Of a stretch of DNA of 64,000 bases, positions 51,952-60,977 are shown piece after piece (the first letter of the stretch is position 1; each line of letters begins with the position of its first letter). Source of the DNA: Enterobacter genomosp. O (lineage in GTDB: Bacteria > Pseudomonadota > Gammaproteobacteria > Enterobacterales > Enterobacteriaceae); NCBI RefSeq assembly GCF_001022965.1, contig NZ_LECZ01000027.1, forward strand, positions 620,001-684,000. The letters run 5' to 3'. The notes beneath the pieces are model-generated. The model was given only the letters and a program-made list of their open reading frames with translations, was not told the origin of the DNA and ran no database searches. Made by a program: the position numbers and the translations under genes.

Positions 51952-51965
51952 AAAATATTGAACGA
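51952..51965. promoter_or_regulatory. PuuR-like operator, middle of the puuA-puuD gap
   Basis: AAAATATTGAACGA resembles the PuuR sequence with a two-base deletion in the centre. It lies between the other two sites. Confidence 0.45.
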
Positions 51966-52022
51966 AAAGGCCGTTTAACAGGCGAGAATGGCCTAAATTT
52001 AGTCCACTTTGTGAGGGCGATC

Positions 52023-52787
52023 ATGGAAAATATAATGAACAAGCCAGTTATTGGCGTGGTGATGTGTAGAAACAGGCTTAAGGGTCATGAGACCCAGACC
52101 CTGCAAGAAAAGTACCTGAACGCCATTGTTAACGCGGGGGGCTTACCTATTGCCTTACCGCATGCGCTGGCAGAGCCAGAGCTCATTACCGCTCTGCTGC
52201 CAACCCTGGACGGGATTTACCTGCCGGGCAGCCCAAGTAACGTGCAGCCGCACCTTTATGGTGAAAACGGCGATGAGCCTAACGCCGATCCCGGGCGAGA
52301 TCTTCTGAGCATGGCGCTGATTGCCGCCGCGCTCGAAAGGCGCATCCCCATTTTCGCCATCTGCCGGGGGCTGCAGGAACTGGTTGTTGCCACGGGAGGG
52401 ACGCTGTATCGTCGCCTGTTCGAGCAGAACGACCTGCTTGAGCACCGGGAAGATCCTGAACTGCCGGTTGAGCTACAATACGCCCCGTCTCATGAGGTTC
52501 AGGTTCAGGAGGGAGGACTGCTGTCTCAATTAATACCAGGCTGTAACACATTTTGGGTAAACTCGTTACACGGGCAAGGTGCACGAACGTTAGGACCACG
52601 GCTCCGCGTGGAGGCCCGTTCGACGGACGGGCTGGTCGAAGCGGTCAGCGTTCATGACCACCCTTTCGCCCTCGGCGTGCAATGGCACCCCGAATGGAAC
52701 AGCAGCGAGTACGCCCTGTCACGTATGTTGTTTGAAGGTTTTATCACCGCCTGTCAAAGCCACATTGCCGAGAAGCAACGGCTTTGA
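52023..52787 (+). CDS. puuD: PuuD, gamma-glutamyl-GABA hydrolase
   Basis: A 254-residue class-I amidotransferase-fold hydrolase that releases GABA from gamma-glutamyl-GABA. The nucleophile Cys114 lies in FAICRGLQEL and the catalytic His in FALGVQWHPEW; IYLPGSPSNVQPHLYGENGD is the characteristic N-terminal region. Start at 52023 has GAGGG ahead; the frame begins four codons earlier. The start region itself contains a PuuR-type sequence (52027-52041). puuR follows 25 bp later. Confidence 0.95.
   Translation: MENIMNKPVIGVVMCRNRLKGHETQTLQEKYLNAIVNAGGLPIALPHALAEPELITALLPTLDGIYLPGSPSNVQPHLYGENGDEPNADPGRDLLSMALIAAALERRIPIFAICRGLQELVVATGGTLYRRLFEQNDLLEHREDPELPVELQYAPSHEVQVQEGGLLSQLIPGCNTFWVNSLHGQGARTLGPRLRVEARSTDGLVEAVSVHDHPFALGVQWHPEWNSSEYALSRMLFEGFITACQSHIAEKQRL
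52027..52041. promoter_or_regulatory. PuuR operator inside the puuD start region
   Basis: AAAATATAATGAACA, identical to the PuuR recognition sequence I recall for E. coli. It overlaps codons 2-7 of puuD, so repressor binding would block early elongation or the promoter just upstream. Confidence 0.65.
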
Positions 52788-52812
52788 CCACTACCGTAAA
52801 GGAAATGCAACT

Positions 52813-53370
52813 ATGAGCGATGACGGACTGGCGCCAGGGAAACGTCTGTCTGAGATCCGCCAGCAGCTGGGTCTCTCGCAGCGGCGTGCCGCCGAACTGT
52901 CTGGGTTAACACACAGTGCCATCAGCACCATTGAACAGGACAAAGTCAGTCCTGCCATCAGTACGCTGCAAAAGCTGCTGAAAGTCTATGGGCTGTCGCT
53001 CTCGGAATTCTTTTCGGAACCGGAAAAACCTGATGAACCGCAGGTGGTTATTAATCAGGACGACCTTATCGAAATAGGCAGTCAGGGGGTTTCGATGAAG
53101 CTGGTTCATAACGGAAATCCGAACCGTACGCTGGCGATGATTTTTGAAACTTACCAGCCTGGAACCACGACCGGAGAGAGGATCAAACACCAGGGTGAGG
53201 AGATCGGTACGATACTGGAAGGTGAAATAGTGCTGACCATTAATGGCCAGCCTTATCACCTGGTTGCGGGGCAGAGCTATGCCATCAATACCGGCATACC
53301 GCACAGCTTCAGCAACACCTCGGCAGGCATCTGCCGCATTATCAGTGCCCACACCCCCACCACGTTCTAA
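52813..53370 (+). CDS. puuR: PuuR, repressor of the puu genes
   Basis: A 185-residue regulator: N-terminal Cro/CI-type helix-turn-helix (LSEIRQQLGLSQRRAAELSG, LTHSAISTIEQDKVSPAIST) and a C-terminal cupin domain (IKHQGEEIGTILEGEIVLTI, NTGIPHSFSNTS) that binds putrescine. Putrescine releases PuuR from its operators. Upstream AAGGAAATG includes the ribosome site. It sits in the order puuD-puuR-puuC-puuB-puuE known from E. coli. Confidence 0.95.
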   Translation: MSDDGLAPGKRLSEIRQQLGLSQRRAAELSGLTHSAISTIEQDKVSPAISTLQKLLKVYGLSLSEFFSEPEKPDEPQVVINQDDLIEIGSQGVSMKLVHNGNPNRTLAMIFETYQPGTTTGERIKHQGEEIGTILEGEIVLTINGQPYHLVAGQSYAINTGIPHSFSNTSAGICRIISAHTPTTF

Positions 53371-53380
53371 TTACCACTCG

Positions 53381-53410
53381 GTCCCGGCGTAAGCGCGCTT
53401 CCGCCGGGAC
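53381..53410. other. Inverted repeat after puuR
   Basis: GTCCCGGCG (53381-53389) and CGCCGGGAC (53402-53410), 9-bp perfect arms with a 12-nt loop, followed by A-rich rather than T-rich sequence. It may limit read-through from puuR into puuC or stabilise the mRNA. Confidence 0.4.
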
Positions 53411-53527
53411 AAATAAAAACGATTAATGTCGGCATTTAACGAGTTAATTCCCGGGATGCCCCACGGCTTCGTATTGCCTGAAACGGCCATGCCTTTATTT
53501 ATCTGATTGCGAAAGAAAGGAGTGAAT

Positions 53528-55021
53528 ATGCATTTTCAGCACCTGACTTACTGGCAGGATAAAGCAAAAAACAGCGCCATTGAGACCCGGTTATTTATTA
53601 ACGGCGCCTATTGTGACGCCGCCGATAATGCCACGTTTGAAACCGTCAATCCCGCTACCCAAAAGACGCTGGCGAACGTGGCCCGGGGCAAGCAGGCGGA
53701 CGTGGACCGCGCGGTTCACGCCGCGCGTGAGGTATTTGAACGCGGTGACTGGTCGCAGGCGTCTCCGGCTCAGCGTAAGGCCGTGCTAAATAAGCTCGCC
53801 GACTTAATGGAACGCCACGTCGAAGAGCTGGCCCTACTGGAAACGCTGGACACCGGTAAACCCATCCGCCACAGCCTGCGCGACGATATTCCCGGCGCGG
53901 CTCGCGCCATTCGCTGGTACGCCGAAGCGGCGGATAAGGTCTACGGCGAAGTGGCGCCTACGGGTCCGGGCGAGCTGGCGATGATCGTGCGCGAGCCCAT
54001 CGGGGTTGTCGCAGCCATCGTCCCCTGGAACTTCCCGCTGCTGCTGGCCTGCTGGAAGCTGGGCCCGGCGCTCATTGCGGGCAATAGCGTGGTATTGAAA
54101 CCGTCGGAGAAATCGCCCCTCACCGCCCTGCGGCTGGCCGGGCTGGCAAAAGAGGCGGGCCTGCCGGACGGCGTGCTGAATGTGATAAGCGGTTACGGTC
54201 ACGAAGCGGGCCAGGCGCTGGCGCTGCATCCGGAGGTCGAGGTGCTGACGTTTACCGGCTCTACCCGCACCGGCAAGCAGCTGTTGAAGGACGCGGGAGA
54301 AAGCAACATGAAGCGCGTCTGGCTGGAGGCAGGCGGCAAGAGCGCCAACATTATCTTTGCCGACTGTCCGGACCTGGACAAGGCCGTGAGCGCGACCGCC
54401 GCCGGGATTTTTTATAACCAGGGGCAAGTCTGTATCGCCGGCACCCGCCTGCTGCTCGAAGACAGCATCGCCGATGACTTCCTGGCAAGGCTGAAGGCGC
54501 AGGCCCGCCACTGGCAGCCGGGCGATCCGCTCGACCCCGACAGCACGATGGGAATGCTCATCGACGCCGCGCACGCCGATACCGTCCACACGTTTATTCG
54601 CGAGGGAACCCGAAAAGGTACGCTGCTGCTGGACGGGCGGGAACAAGCATGGCCTTCCGCAGTCGGCCCAACCATTTTTATCGACATCGACCCTGCCTCC
54701 CCGCTGTGCCGGGAAGAGATTTTCGGGCCGGTGCTGGTCGTCACCCGCTTTAAAACCGAAGAGGAAGCCTTAACGCTGGCCAACGACAGTGAATATGGGC
54801 TTGGCGCTGCGGTATGGACCCGCGATCTCTCCCGCGCGCACCGCATGAGCCGCCGCCTGAAGGCAGGCTCGGTCTTCGTCAATAACTATAACGACGGTGA
54901 TATGACCGTACCCTTTGGCGGCTATAAGCAGAGCGGCAACGGTCGCGATAAGTCCCTGCACGCGCTGGAAAAATTTACCGAACTGAAAACCATCTGGATT
55001 GCCCTGGAGCCTCAATCATGA
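53528..55021 (+). CDS. puuC: PuuC, gamma-glutamyl-gamma-aminobutyraldehyde dehydrogenase
   Basis: A 497-residue aldehyde dehydrogenase: Rossmann and Lys/Ser region VPWNFPLLLACWKLGPALIA and LKPSEKSP, general base in VWLEAGGKSANI, catalytic Cys in FYNQGQVCIAGTRLLLE, and GGYKQSGNGRDKSLHALEKF at the end. It oxidises gamma-glutamyl-gamma-aminobutyraldehyde to gamma-glutamyl-GABA. Start at 53528 after AAAGGAG. Its stop overlaps the puuB start (ATGA). Confidence 0.95.
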   Translation: MHFQHLTYWQDKAKNSAIETRLFINGAYCDAADNATFETVNPATQKTLANVARGKQADVDRAVHAAREVFERGDWSQASPAQRKAVLNKLADLMERHVEELALLETLDTGKPIRHSLRDDIPGAARAIRWYAEAADKVYGEVAPTGPGELAMIVREPIGVVAAIVPWNFPLLLACWKLGPALIAGNSVVLKPSEKSPLTALRLAGLAKEAGLPDGVLNVISGYGHEAGQALALHPEVEVLTFTGSTRTGKQLLKDAGESNMKRVWLEAGGKSANIIFADCPDLDKAVSATAAGIFYNQGQVCIAGTRLLLEDSIADDFLARLKAQARHWQPGDPLDPDSTMGMLIDAAHADTVHTFIREGTRKGTLLLDGREQAWPSAVGPTIFIDIDPASPLCREEIFGPVLVVTRFKTEEEALTLANDSEYGLGAAVWTRDLSRAHRMSRRLKAGSVFVNNYNDGDMTVPFGGYKQSGNGRDKSLHALEKFTELKTIWIALEPQS

Positions 55022-56298
55022 CCGAACATACCACCAGCTACTACGCGGCCAGCGCGAACGCTTACGAACCTTTCCCGACGCTTAACGAGTCGATCAGCTG
55101 TGACGTGTGCGTGGTGGGCGGCGGCTATACCGGCCTCTCCTCCGCGCTGCATCTCGCCGAAATGGGCTACGACGTGGTGCTCCTTGAAGGCGCGCGCATC
55201 GGCTTCGGCGCCAGCGGACGCAACGGCGGCCAGCTGGTTAACTCCTACAGCCGCGATATCGACGTGATTGAGAAAAACTACGGGCCCGATGCCGCCAGAG
55301 TCCTCGGGAGCATGATGTTTGAAGGCGGGGAAATCATCCGGGAGCGTATCCAGCGCTATCAGATCCAGTGCGACTATCGTCCAGGCGGGCTGTTTGTGGC
55401 GTTAAACCATAAGCAGCTGGAGACGCTGGAGGAGCAAAAAGCCAACTGGGAACGCTACGGCAACACGCAGCTGGAGCTGCTGGACGCCAGCGCCATCCGC
55501 CGGGAAGTCGACAGCGAGCGCTATACCGGCGCGCTGCTGGACCGCAGCGGGGGGCACATTCACCCGCTGAACCTGGCGATCGGCGAAGCGGACGCCATTC
55601 GCCTGAACGGCGGGCGGGTGTATGAACAGTCCCCGGTGACCGCCATTCAGCACACCAGCCCGGCCGTGGTGAGCACGCAGCATGGCCAGGTGACGGCCCG
55701 CTACGTGATCGTCGCCGGGAATGCCTATCTGGGCGACAAGATAGAACCGGATCTGGCAAAACGCAGTATGCCCTGCGGCACCCAGGTGGTGACCACCGCC
55801 CCGCTGCCGGAAGAGGTAGCCCGCACGCTGATCCCCAATAACTACTGCGTGGAAGATTGTAACTATCTGCTGGATTACTACCGTCTCACCGCCGACAACC
55901 GCCTGCTGTACGGTGGTGGCGTAGTTTACGGCGCGCGCGATCCGGACGACGTCGAGCGCATGGTGATGCCAAAGCTGCTGAAAACCTTCCCACAGCTGGC
56001 AGGCGTCAAAATCGACTACCGCTGGACGGGCAACTTCCTGCTGACCCTGTCACGCATGCCGCAGTTTGGTCGTCTGGATAAAAACATCTATTACATGCAG
56101 GGCTACAGCGGCCACGGCGTGACCTGCACCCACCTGGCCGGACGGCTGATCTCGGAACTGTTGCGCGGTGACGCTGAGCGCTTTGATGCGTTTGCCAACC
56201 TCCCGCACTACCCCTTCCCGGGCGGTCGCAGCCTGCGGATTCCATTCACGGCGATGGGCGCGGCGTATTACAGCCTGCGCGATCGTCTTGGCGTATGA
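55018..56298 (+). CDS. puuB: PuuB, gamma-glutamylputrescine oxidase
   Basis: A 426-residue FAD oxidase (DAO family): CVVGGGYTGLSSALHLAEMG, LEGARIGFGASGRNGGQLVN, and the C-terminal YMQGYSGHGVTCTHLAGRLI. It oxidises gamma-glutamylputrescine to the aldehyde used by PuuC, releasing ammonia and peroxide. It overlaps puuC by four bases and is followed by puuE after 25 bp. Confidence 0.95.
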   Translation: MTEHTTSYYAASANAYEPFPTLNESISCDVCVVGGGYTGLSSALHLAEMGYDVVLLEGARIGFGASGRNGGQLVNSYSRDIDVIEKNYGPDAARVLGSMMFEGGEIIRERIQRYQIQCDYRPGGLFVALNHKQLETLEEQKANWERYGNTQLELLDASAIRREVDSERYTGALLDRSGGHIHPLNLAIGEADAIRLNGGRVYEQSPVTAIQHTSPAVVSTQHGQVTARYVIVAGNAYLGDKIEPDLAKRSMPCGTQVVTTAPLPEEVARTLIPNNYCVEDCNYLLDYYRLTADNRLLYGGGVVYGARDPDDVERMVMPKLLKTFPQLAGVKIDYRWTGNFLLTLSRMPQFGRLDKNIYYMQGYSGHGVTCTHLAGRLISELLRGDAERFDAFANLPHYPFPGGRSLRIPFTAMGAAYYSLRDRLGV

Positions 56299-56323
56299 TC
56301 GTTTCGACAAAAGGGTATCTGAC

Positions 56324-57595
56324 ATGAGTAACCAGGAATTTCATCAGCGCAGACTTTCTGCCACCCCGCGCGGCGTAGGCGTAATGTGTGATTTCTTTGC
56401 CCGCACGGCGGAGAATGCCACGCTTACCGACGTGGAAGGCAACGACTATATCGATTTCGCCGCTGGGATCGCGGTGCTGAATACCGGCCATCGTCATCCT
56501 GAACTGGTGGCCGCAGTGGAAAAACAGCTTCACCAGTTCACCCACACGGCCTACCAGATTGTGCCGTATGAAAGCTACGTTTCATTAGCCGAAAAACTTA
56601 ACGAGCTGGCCCCGGTGCAGAGCCCGGCCAAAACGGCGTTCTTCACCACGGGCGCGGAAGCGGTGGAAAATGCCATTAAAATCGCCCGGGCCCACACCGG
56701 CAGACCGGGCGTGATTGCCTTCGGGGGAGGTTTTCACGGCCGAACCTATATGACCATGGCGTTAACCGGCAAGGTCGCGCCTTATAAGCTGGGATTTGGC
56801 CCCTTCCCGGGGTCGGTTTATCACGTGCCGTATCCTTCCGAGCTGCACGGCATTACGACGCAGGATGCCATCACGGCGATAGAACGCCTGTTCAAAGCGG
56901 ATATTGAGGCGAAACAGGTGGCGGCGATTATTTTTGAACCCATCCAGGGCGAAGGCGGATTCAACGTCGCCCCGCCAGAGCTGGTGGCCGCCATCCGCCG
57001 CATCTGTGACGAGCACGGGATCGTGATGATTGCCGACGAAGTGCAGAGCGGCTTCGCCCGTACGGGCAAACTGTTTGCCATGGAACACTACGCGGACAAG
57101 CCTGACCTGATGACGATGGCGAAAAGCCTGGCAGGCGGAATGCCGCTGTCCGGCGTGGTGGGCCGCGCCGGGATCATGGACGCGCCGGCTCCCGGCGGTC
57201 TGGGGGGGACCTATGCAGGTAACCCGCTGGCGGTGGCCGCCGCGCACGCGGTTCTGAATATTATCGACAACGAGTCACTGTGCGCCCGCGCCTGTCATCT
57301 GGGGGATCGACTGACAGCCACGCTGGAAGAGATTCAGGGCACCTTCCCTGCGCTCGTGGCGATAAGGGGGAGAGGATCGATGATTGCGGCGGAGTTTTTT
57401 GATCCCGAGAGCCGCGAACCTTCGGCCGCCATTGCGCAGGCGATCCAGCAAAAGGCGCTCGCCCAGGGCCTGCTGTTGTTGATCTGCGGCCAGTACGGCA
57501 ATGTGATCCGCTTCCTTTATCCGCTGACCATTCCGGATGCCCAGTTCACCCAGGCGCTGGCGATTTTGCAACAGGTTATGCGTGATAAGGCCTAA
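56324..57595 (+). CDS. puuE: PuuE, 4-aminobutyrate aminotransferase
   Basis: A 423-residue class-III PLP aminotransferase: FAAGIAVLNTGHRHPELVAA, TTGAEAVENAIKIARAHTGR, IADEVQSGFARTGKLF, and the PLP lysine in MTMAKSLAGGMPLSG. It converts GABA and 2-oxoglutarate to succinate semialdehyde and glutamate, finishing the Puu route to GABA breakdown. Start at 56324 with AAGGG upstream; a longer frame runs back into puuB. Confidence 0.95.
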   Translation: MSNQEFHQRRLSATPRGVGVMCDFFARTAENATLTDVEGNDYIDFAAGIAVLNTGHRHPELVAAVEKQLHQFTHTAYQIVPYESYVSLAEKLNELAPVQSPAKTAFFTTGAEAVENAIKIARAHTGRPGVIAFGGGFHGRTYMTMALTGKVAPYKLGFGPFPGSVYHVPYPSELHGITTQDAITAIERLFKADIEAKQVAAIIFEPIQGEGGFNVAPPELVAAIRRICDEHGIVMIADEVQSGFARTGKLFAMEHYADKPDLMTMAKSLAGGMPLSGVVGRAGIMDAPAPGGLGGTYAGNPLAVAAAHAVLNIIDNESLCARACHLGDRLTATLEEIQGTFPALVAIRGRGSMIAAEFFDPESREPSAAIAQAIQQKALAQGLLLLICGQYGNVIRFLYPLTIPDAQFTQALAILQQVMRDKA

Positions 57596-57606
57596 GCGCC
57601 CACCGA

Positions 57607-57637
57607 AAACCGTCTGCCGGAATGCCGGCGACGGTTT
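57607..57637 (+). terminator. Stem-loop after puuE
   Basis: AAACCGTC (57607-57614) pairs with GACGGTTT (57630-57637), with an inner GCCGG/CCGGC stem. Only three Ts follow, so termination may be partial and allow read-through into the next gene. Confidence 0.6.
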
Positions 57638-57745
57638 CAAAGGAGGAGGTCTACATAGATTTCCTCCGCGTGGGAAATGTTGGGGAATTTGGTCTGTTTC
57701 ATTGTATGCTCCCTGAAACACATCCCTGGCAAGAGGAAATAAGAA

Positions 57746-59233
57746 TTGCAAAAAACATCCGCCTATCAGTCACTTGTGAAAACCTTCCAGCGCCTCTCCC
57801 GCTTCTCGCACCTCTCCTCCATCGCCAGCTGGGACATGTTCACCATGATGCCGCCAGGCGGCAGCGCCGCGCGCGGTGAGGCGCTGGCGGAGATGAGCGT
57901 CCTGCAGCACCAGATCCTGACCGATAAGAAAGTGGGCGACCTGCTGGCTGCGGCGGCAGGTGAAGAACTCAATGACGTCGAACAGGCCAACCTGCGCGAA
58001 ATGACGCGTCACTACCAGCAGGCCTCGCTGCTGCCGGAATCGCTGGTGGAAGCCAAATCCCTGGCGGGCAGCAGGTGTGAGCACGCCTGGCGCACGCAGC
58101 GCCCCGCTAATGACTGGCGGGGTTTTTCCGCCAACCTGAAAGAGGTGGTCAAACTCAGCCGCGAAGAGGCTCGCCTGCGGGCCGAAGCCAAAGGCTGTAC
58201 GCCGTACGACGCGCTGCTGGATATTTTTGAGCCCGACATGACCAGCGCCCGTCTGGACGTTCTGTTCGGCGATATGAAATCCTGGCTGCCGGACCTGCTG
58301 GCAAACGTGGTGGAAAAACAGGCTCAGCGGTCGTTCGTTCCGCCGCAGGGCCCCTTCCCGACCGCGACGCAGCGCGAGCTGGGCCTGGAAGCCATGAAGA
58401 TGCTCGGCTTCGATTTTAACGGCGGTCGACTGGACGTGAGTGCGCACCCGTTCTGCGGCGGCGTCCCGGAGGACGTGCGCATCACCACGCGCTATGACGA
58501 GGATGAGCTGCTCAGCGCGCTGTTTGGCGTGATCCACGAAACCGGACACGCGCGCTACGAACAAAACCTGCCGCGCGCGTGGGCAGGACAGCCAATTGCC
58601 CTGGCCCGCTCAACCGCGATCCACGAATCCCAGAGCCTGTTCTTTGAAATGCAGCTGGGACGCAGTGAAGCCTTCCTTAAACATCTTCTCCCTGCGGTGC
58701 ACGCCCGCTTTGGCAGCCAGGCGGCGTTCAGCGAAGAGAACTTTATTGCCTGGAACCAGCGCGTGAAGCCGGGCTATATCCGCGTCGATGCGGACGAAGT
58801 GAGCTATCCGGCACACGTGGTGCTGCGCTATGAGATTGAGCGGGCGCTGATCAACGGCGAGATTGAGGTGGACGATATCCCCGCCCTGTGGGATGAGAAA
58901 ATGCAGGCGTGGCTCGGATTATCCACCAAAGACAACTACCGCAACGGCTGTATGCAGGATATCCACTGGACCGACGGCGGTTTTGGTTACTTCCCGTCTT
59001 ATACGCTGGGCGCCATGTATGCCGCGCAGCTGTTCCACGCCGCCAGCAACGCGCTGCCGGGGCTTCAGGCCTCCATCGCCGAGGGCGATTTTTCCGCCCT
59101 CTTCGACTGGCTGCGTCAGAACATCTGGCAGCACGGTAGCCGCTTTACCACGTCGCAGTTAATAACCCAGGCGACGGGTGAAGATCTGAACATTCGCTAC
59201 TTCCGCGAACATCTGACCTCCCGTTATTTGTAA
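57746..59233 (+). CDS. M32-family metallocarboxypeptidase
   Basis: A 495-residue zinc carboxypeptidase of family M32 (Taq carboxypeptidase type). The zinc motif HETGH is at 264-268, the third ligand in HESQS at 293-297, HPFCGG at 234-239 and DVRITTRYDE just after; YRNGCMQDIHWTDGGFGYFP near the C-terminus is also characteristic. Cytoplasmic by prediction; it removes C-terminal residues from peptides. The start is a TTG at 57746 with AGAGGA about ten bases upstream. It follows the puu operon on the same strand after 150 bp; a link with it is not established. Confidence 0.9.
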   Translation: MQKTSAYQSLVKTFQRLSRFSHLSSIASWDMFTMMPPGGSAARGEALAEMSVLQHQILTDKKVGDLLAAAAGEELNDVEQANLREMTRHYQQASLLPESLVEAKSLAGSRCEHAWRTQRPANDWRGFSANLKEVVKLSREEARLRAEAKGCTPYDALLDIFEPDMTSARLDVLFGDMKSWLPDLLANVVEKQAQRSFVPPQGPFPTATQRELGLEAMKMLGFDFNGGRLDVSAHPFCGGVPEDVRITTRYDEDELLSALFGVIHETGHARYEQNLPRAWAGQPIALARSTAIHESQSLFFEMQLGRSEAFLKHLLPAVHARFGSQAAFSEENFIAWNQRVKPGYIRVDADEVSYPAHVVLRYEIERALINGEIEVDDIPALWDEKMQAWLGLSTKDNYRNGCMQDIHWTDGGFGYFPSYTLGAMYAAQLFHAASNALPGLQASIAEGDFSALFDWLRQNIWQHGSRFTTSQLITQATGEDLNIRYFREHLTSRYL

Positions 59234-59294
59234 TCTGTTTGGCCGGGGGTGAGGGACCTCCAGTAGAAGAGCCGTATGTTCCCCCTCACCCCAG

Positions 59295-59316
59295 CCCTCT
59301 CCCTCAAGGGAGAGGG
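59295..59316. terminator. Hairpin after the M32 gene (repeat-like)
   Basis: CCCTCTCCCT (59295-59304), loop CA, AGGGAGAGGG (59307-59316): a perfect 10-bp pyrimidine/purine hairpin. Similar CCCTCACCCC...CTCTCCC hairpins recur in many enteric genomes from memory, so it may also be a dispersed repeat. Confidence 0.6.
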
Positions 59317-59343
59317 GGCCGTCCGTGCAGGAGCCCGGCAATG

Positions 59344-59357
59344 TACATATGGTTACA
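59344..59357 (+). promoter_or_regulatory. RstA box upstream of asr
   Basis: TACATATGGTTACA matches the RstA consensus TACATNTNGTTACA exactly. In E. coli RstA activates asr in acid through such a site. It lies 105 bp upstream of the asr start. Confidence 0.88.
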
Positions 59358-59461
59358 CGCCGATACCAATCACTCACGGAAACCTCGAATTTACAGGGAT
59401 ATAGTTATTTCAACGGCCCCGCAGTGGGGTTAAATGAAAAACCAAATTCGAGGGTATGAGA

Positions 59462-59875
59462 ATGAATAAAGTATTAGCTCTGGTTGTTGCCGCTGCTATG
59501 GGTCTGTCTTCTGCTGCATTTGCTGCTGACACTACCGCAACTGCTGCACCGGCTGCCGCACCTGCTGCAACCACCACCGCTGCGCCAGCAAAAGCGGTTC
59601 ACCATAAGAAACATCACAAAGCTGCAGCGAAAAAAGAAGCCGCTGCACCAGCAGCCGCAGCGCCAACCGAGCAAAAAGCGCAGGCTGCCAAAAAGCACCA
59701 CAAAAAAGCCGCTAAACCGGCTGTAGAGCAGAAAGCGCAGGCTGCTAAAAAGCACCACAAACACAAAAAAGCGACCAAACCGGCCGTAGAACAGAAAGCG
59801 CAGGCTGCTAAAAAGCATCACAAAAAAGCAGTAAAACACGAAGCTGCTAAACCAGCTGCACAGCCAGCTGCGTAA
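59462..59875 (+). CDS. asr: Asr, acid-shock protein
   Basis: A 137-residue exported protein: signal peptide [20 protein letters not shown] to AADT, then a low-complexity basic region rich in Ala, Lys, His and Pro. A unit [12 protein letters not shown] recurs three times. Asr is induced strongly at low pH, is chaperone-like and intrinsically disordered, and protects periplasmic proteins from aggregation in acid. Start at 59462, where it matches E. coli, with GAGGG ahead. The exact RstA box upstream supports the assignment. Confidence 0.94.
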   Translation: MNKVLALVVAAAMGLSSAAFAADTTATAAPAAAPAATTTAAPAKAVHHKKHHKAAAKKEAAAPAAAAPTEQKAQAAKKHHKKAAKPAVEQKAQAAKKHHKHKKATKPAVEQKAQAAKKHHKKAVKHEAAKPAAQPAA

Positions 59876-59917
59876 GAGTACAAGCTTAACCGTGCCCTTC
59901 GGGGCACGTTGGTAAAC

Positions 59918-59955
59918 CGGCGCTGAACCGGAACAGGTTCCGCGCCGTTTTTTTT
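59918..59955 (+). terminator. Terminator after asr
   Basis: CGGCGC (59918-59923) pairs with GCGCCG (59942-59947) around an inner GAACC/GGTTC stem, then eight Ts. A separate hairpin GTGCCC/GGGCAC precedes it near 59892. Confidence 0.9.
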
Positions 59956-59968
59956 ATCCGGAGGGCGT

Positions 59969-60052
59969 ATGCTGCGACGCTATCGGTTTGAGCTGATTCT
60001 GATTCTGCTTATTTTATGCGCGCTCATCGCCAGCCATTTTTATCTTTCCTGA
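59969..60052 (+). CDS. ydgU: YdgU, 27-residue membrane peptide
   Basis: A 27-residue peptide with a charged start (MLRRYRFE) and one hydrophobic helix (LILILLILCALIASHFYLS). GGAGGG lies just ahead of the ATG. E. coli has a small protein of this size and character, YdgU, at the same place between asr and ydgD. Function unknown. Confidence 0.85.
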   Translation: MLRRYRFELILILLILCALIASHFYLS

Positions 60053-60154
60053 TTGTAGCACGCTGATTTTACTCCCACTTTCGCGCTGTCCCGTCTATAG
60101 TATTTTCATAGGGTTCACTTTTAATAATCATAATTACCCCCACCAGAGTGTGAT

Positions 60155-60976
60155 ATGCGTAAATCTGTTGTGTTGTTACTGGGAACGTTTGGTCTTTTTT
60201 CTGGATTTTCACATGCGGATGATGGCGGTGATGACACCATTAGCGCGAAAGAGCTAAAGACGCTTTTTTTCGGTCATGACGATCGCACGCGCGTCACCGA
60301 TCCTACTCAGGCGCCCTGGGACGCTATAGGCCAACTGGAAACCGCCAGCGGTAACTTATGTACTGCAACGTTAATCACCCCGCAGCTTGCCCTGACGGCA
60401 GGCCACTGTCTGTTAACGCCGCCAAACGGCAAGCCGGATAAAGCGGTTGCCTTGCGTTTTGTGTCGCAAAAAGGCCTCTGGCGCTATGAAATCCACGGCA
60501 TTGAAGGCCGGGTTGATCCGTCTCTTGGCAAACGCCTAAAACCGGACGGTGACGGCTGGATCGTGCCGCCGGGGGCCGCCTCATGGGATTTTGGCCTGAT
60601 CGTTTTGCGCTACCCGCCTTCAGGCATTACCCCGCTGCCGTTATTTGACGGCGACAAAGCCGCGCTTACCGCCGCGCTGAAAGCCGCCGACCGCAAGGTG
60701 ACGCAATCGGGTTATCCTGTCGATCATCTGGATACGCTTTATACCCACACTGACTGCATTGTGACGGGCTGGGCACAAACCAGCGTGCTTTCGCATCAGT
60801 GCGATACGCTGCCGGGTGACAGTGGTTCACCGCTGATGCTGAAAACGGATAATGGCTGGCAGCTGATTGGCGTTCAGAGCTCTGCCCCGGCGGCGAAAGA
60901 CCGATGGCGCGCAGATAACCGCGCTTTATCCGTGACCGGTTTTCGCGACAAGCTTGAAGCGCTGGCGCAGCAGTAA
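60155..60976 (+). CDS. ydgD: YdgD, periplasmic trypsin-like serine protease
   Basis: A 273-residue protein with a signal peptide ([20 protein letters not shown]) and a chymotrypsin-fold domain. The triad is visible: His84 in LTAGHC, Asp145 in SWDFGLIVL and Ser223 in [10 protein letters not shown]; two cysteine pairs surround them. The position after ydgU matches E. coli. Substrate unknown. It is convergent with the GGDEF-EAL gene, with one base between stops. Confidence 0.9.
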   Translation: MRKSVVLLLGTFGLFSGFSHADDGGDDTISAKELKTLFFGHDDRTRVTDPTQAPWDAIGQLETASGNLCTATLITPQLALTAGHCLLTPPNGKPDKAVALRFVSQKGLWRYEIHGIEGRVDPSLGKRLKPDGDGWIVPPGAASWDFGLIVLRYPPSGITPLPLFDGDKAALTAALKAADRKVTQSGYPVDHLDTLYTHTDCIVTGWAQTSVLSHQCDTLPGDSGSPLMLKTDNGWQLIGVQSSAPAAKDRWRADNRALSVTGFRDKLEALAQQ

Positions 60977-60977
60977 A

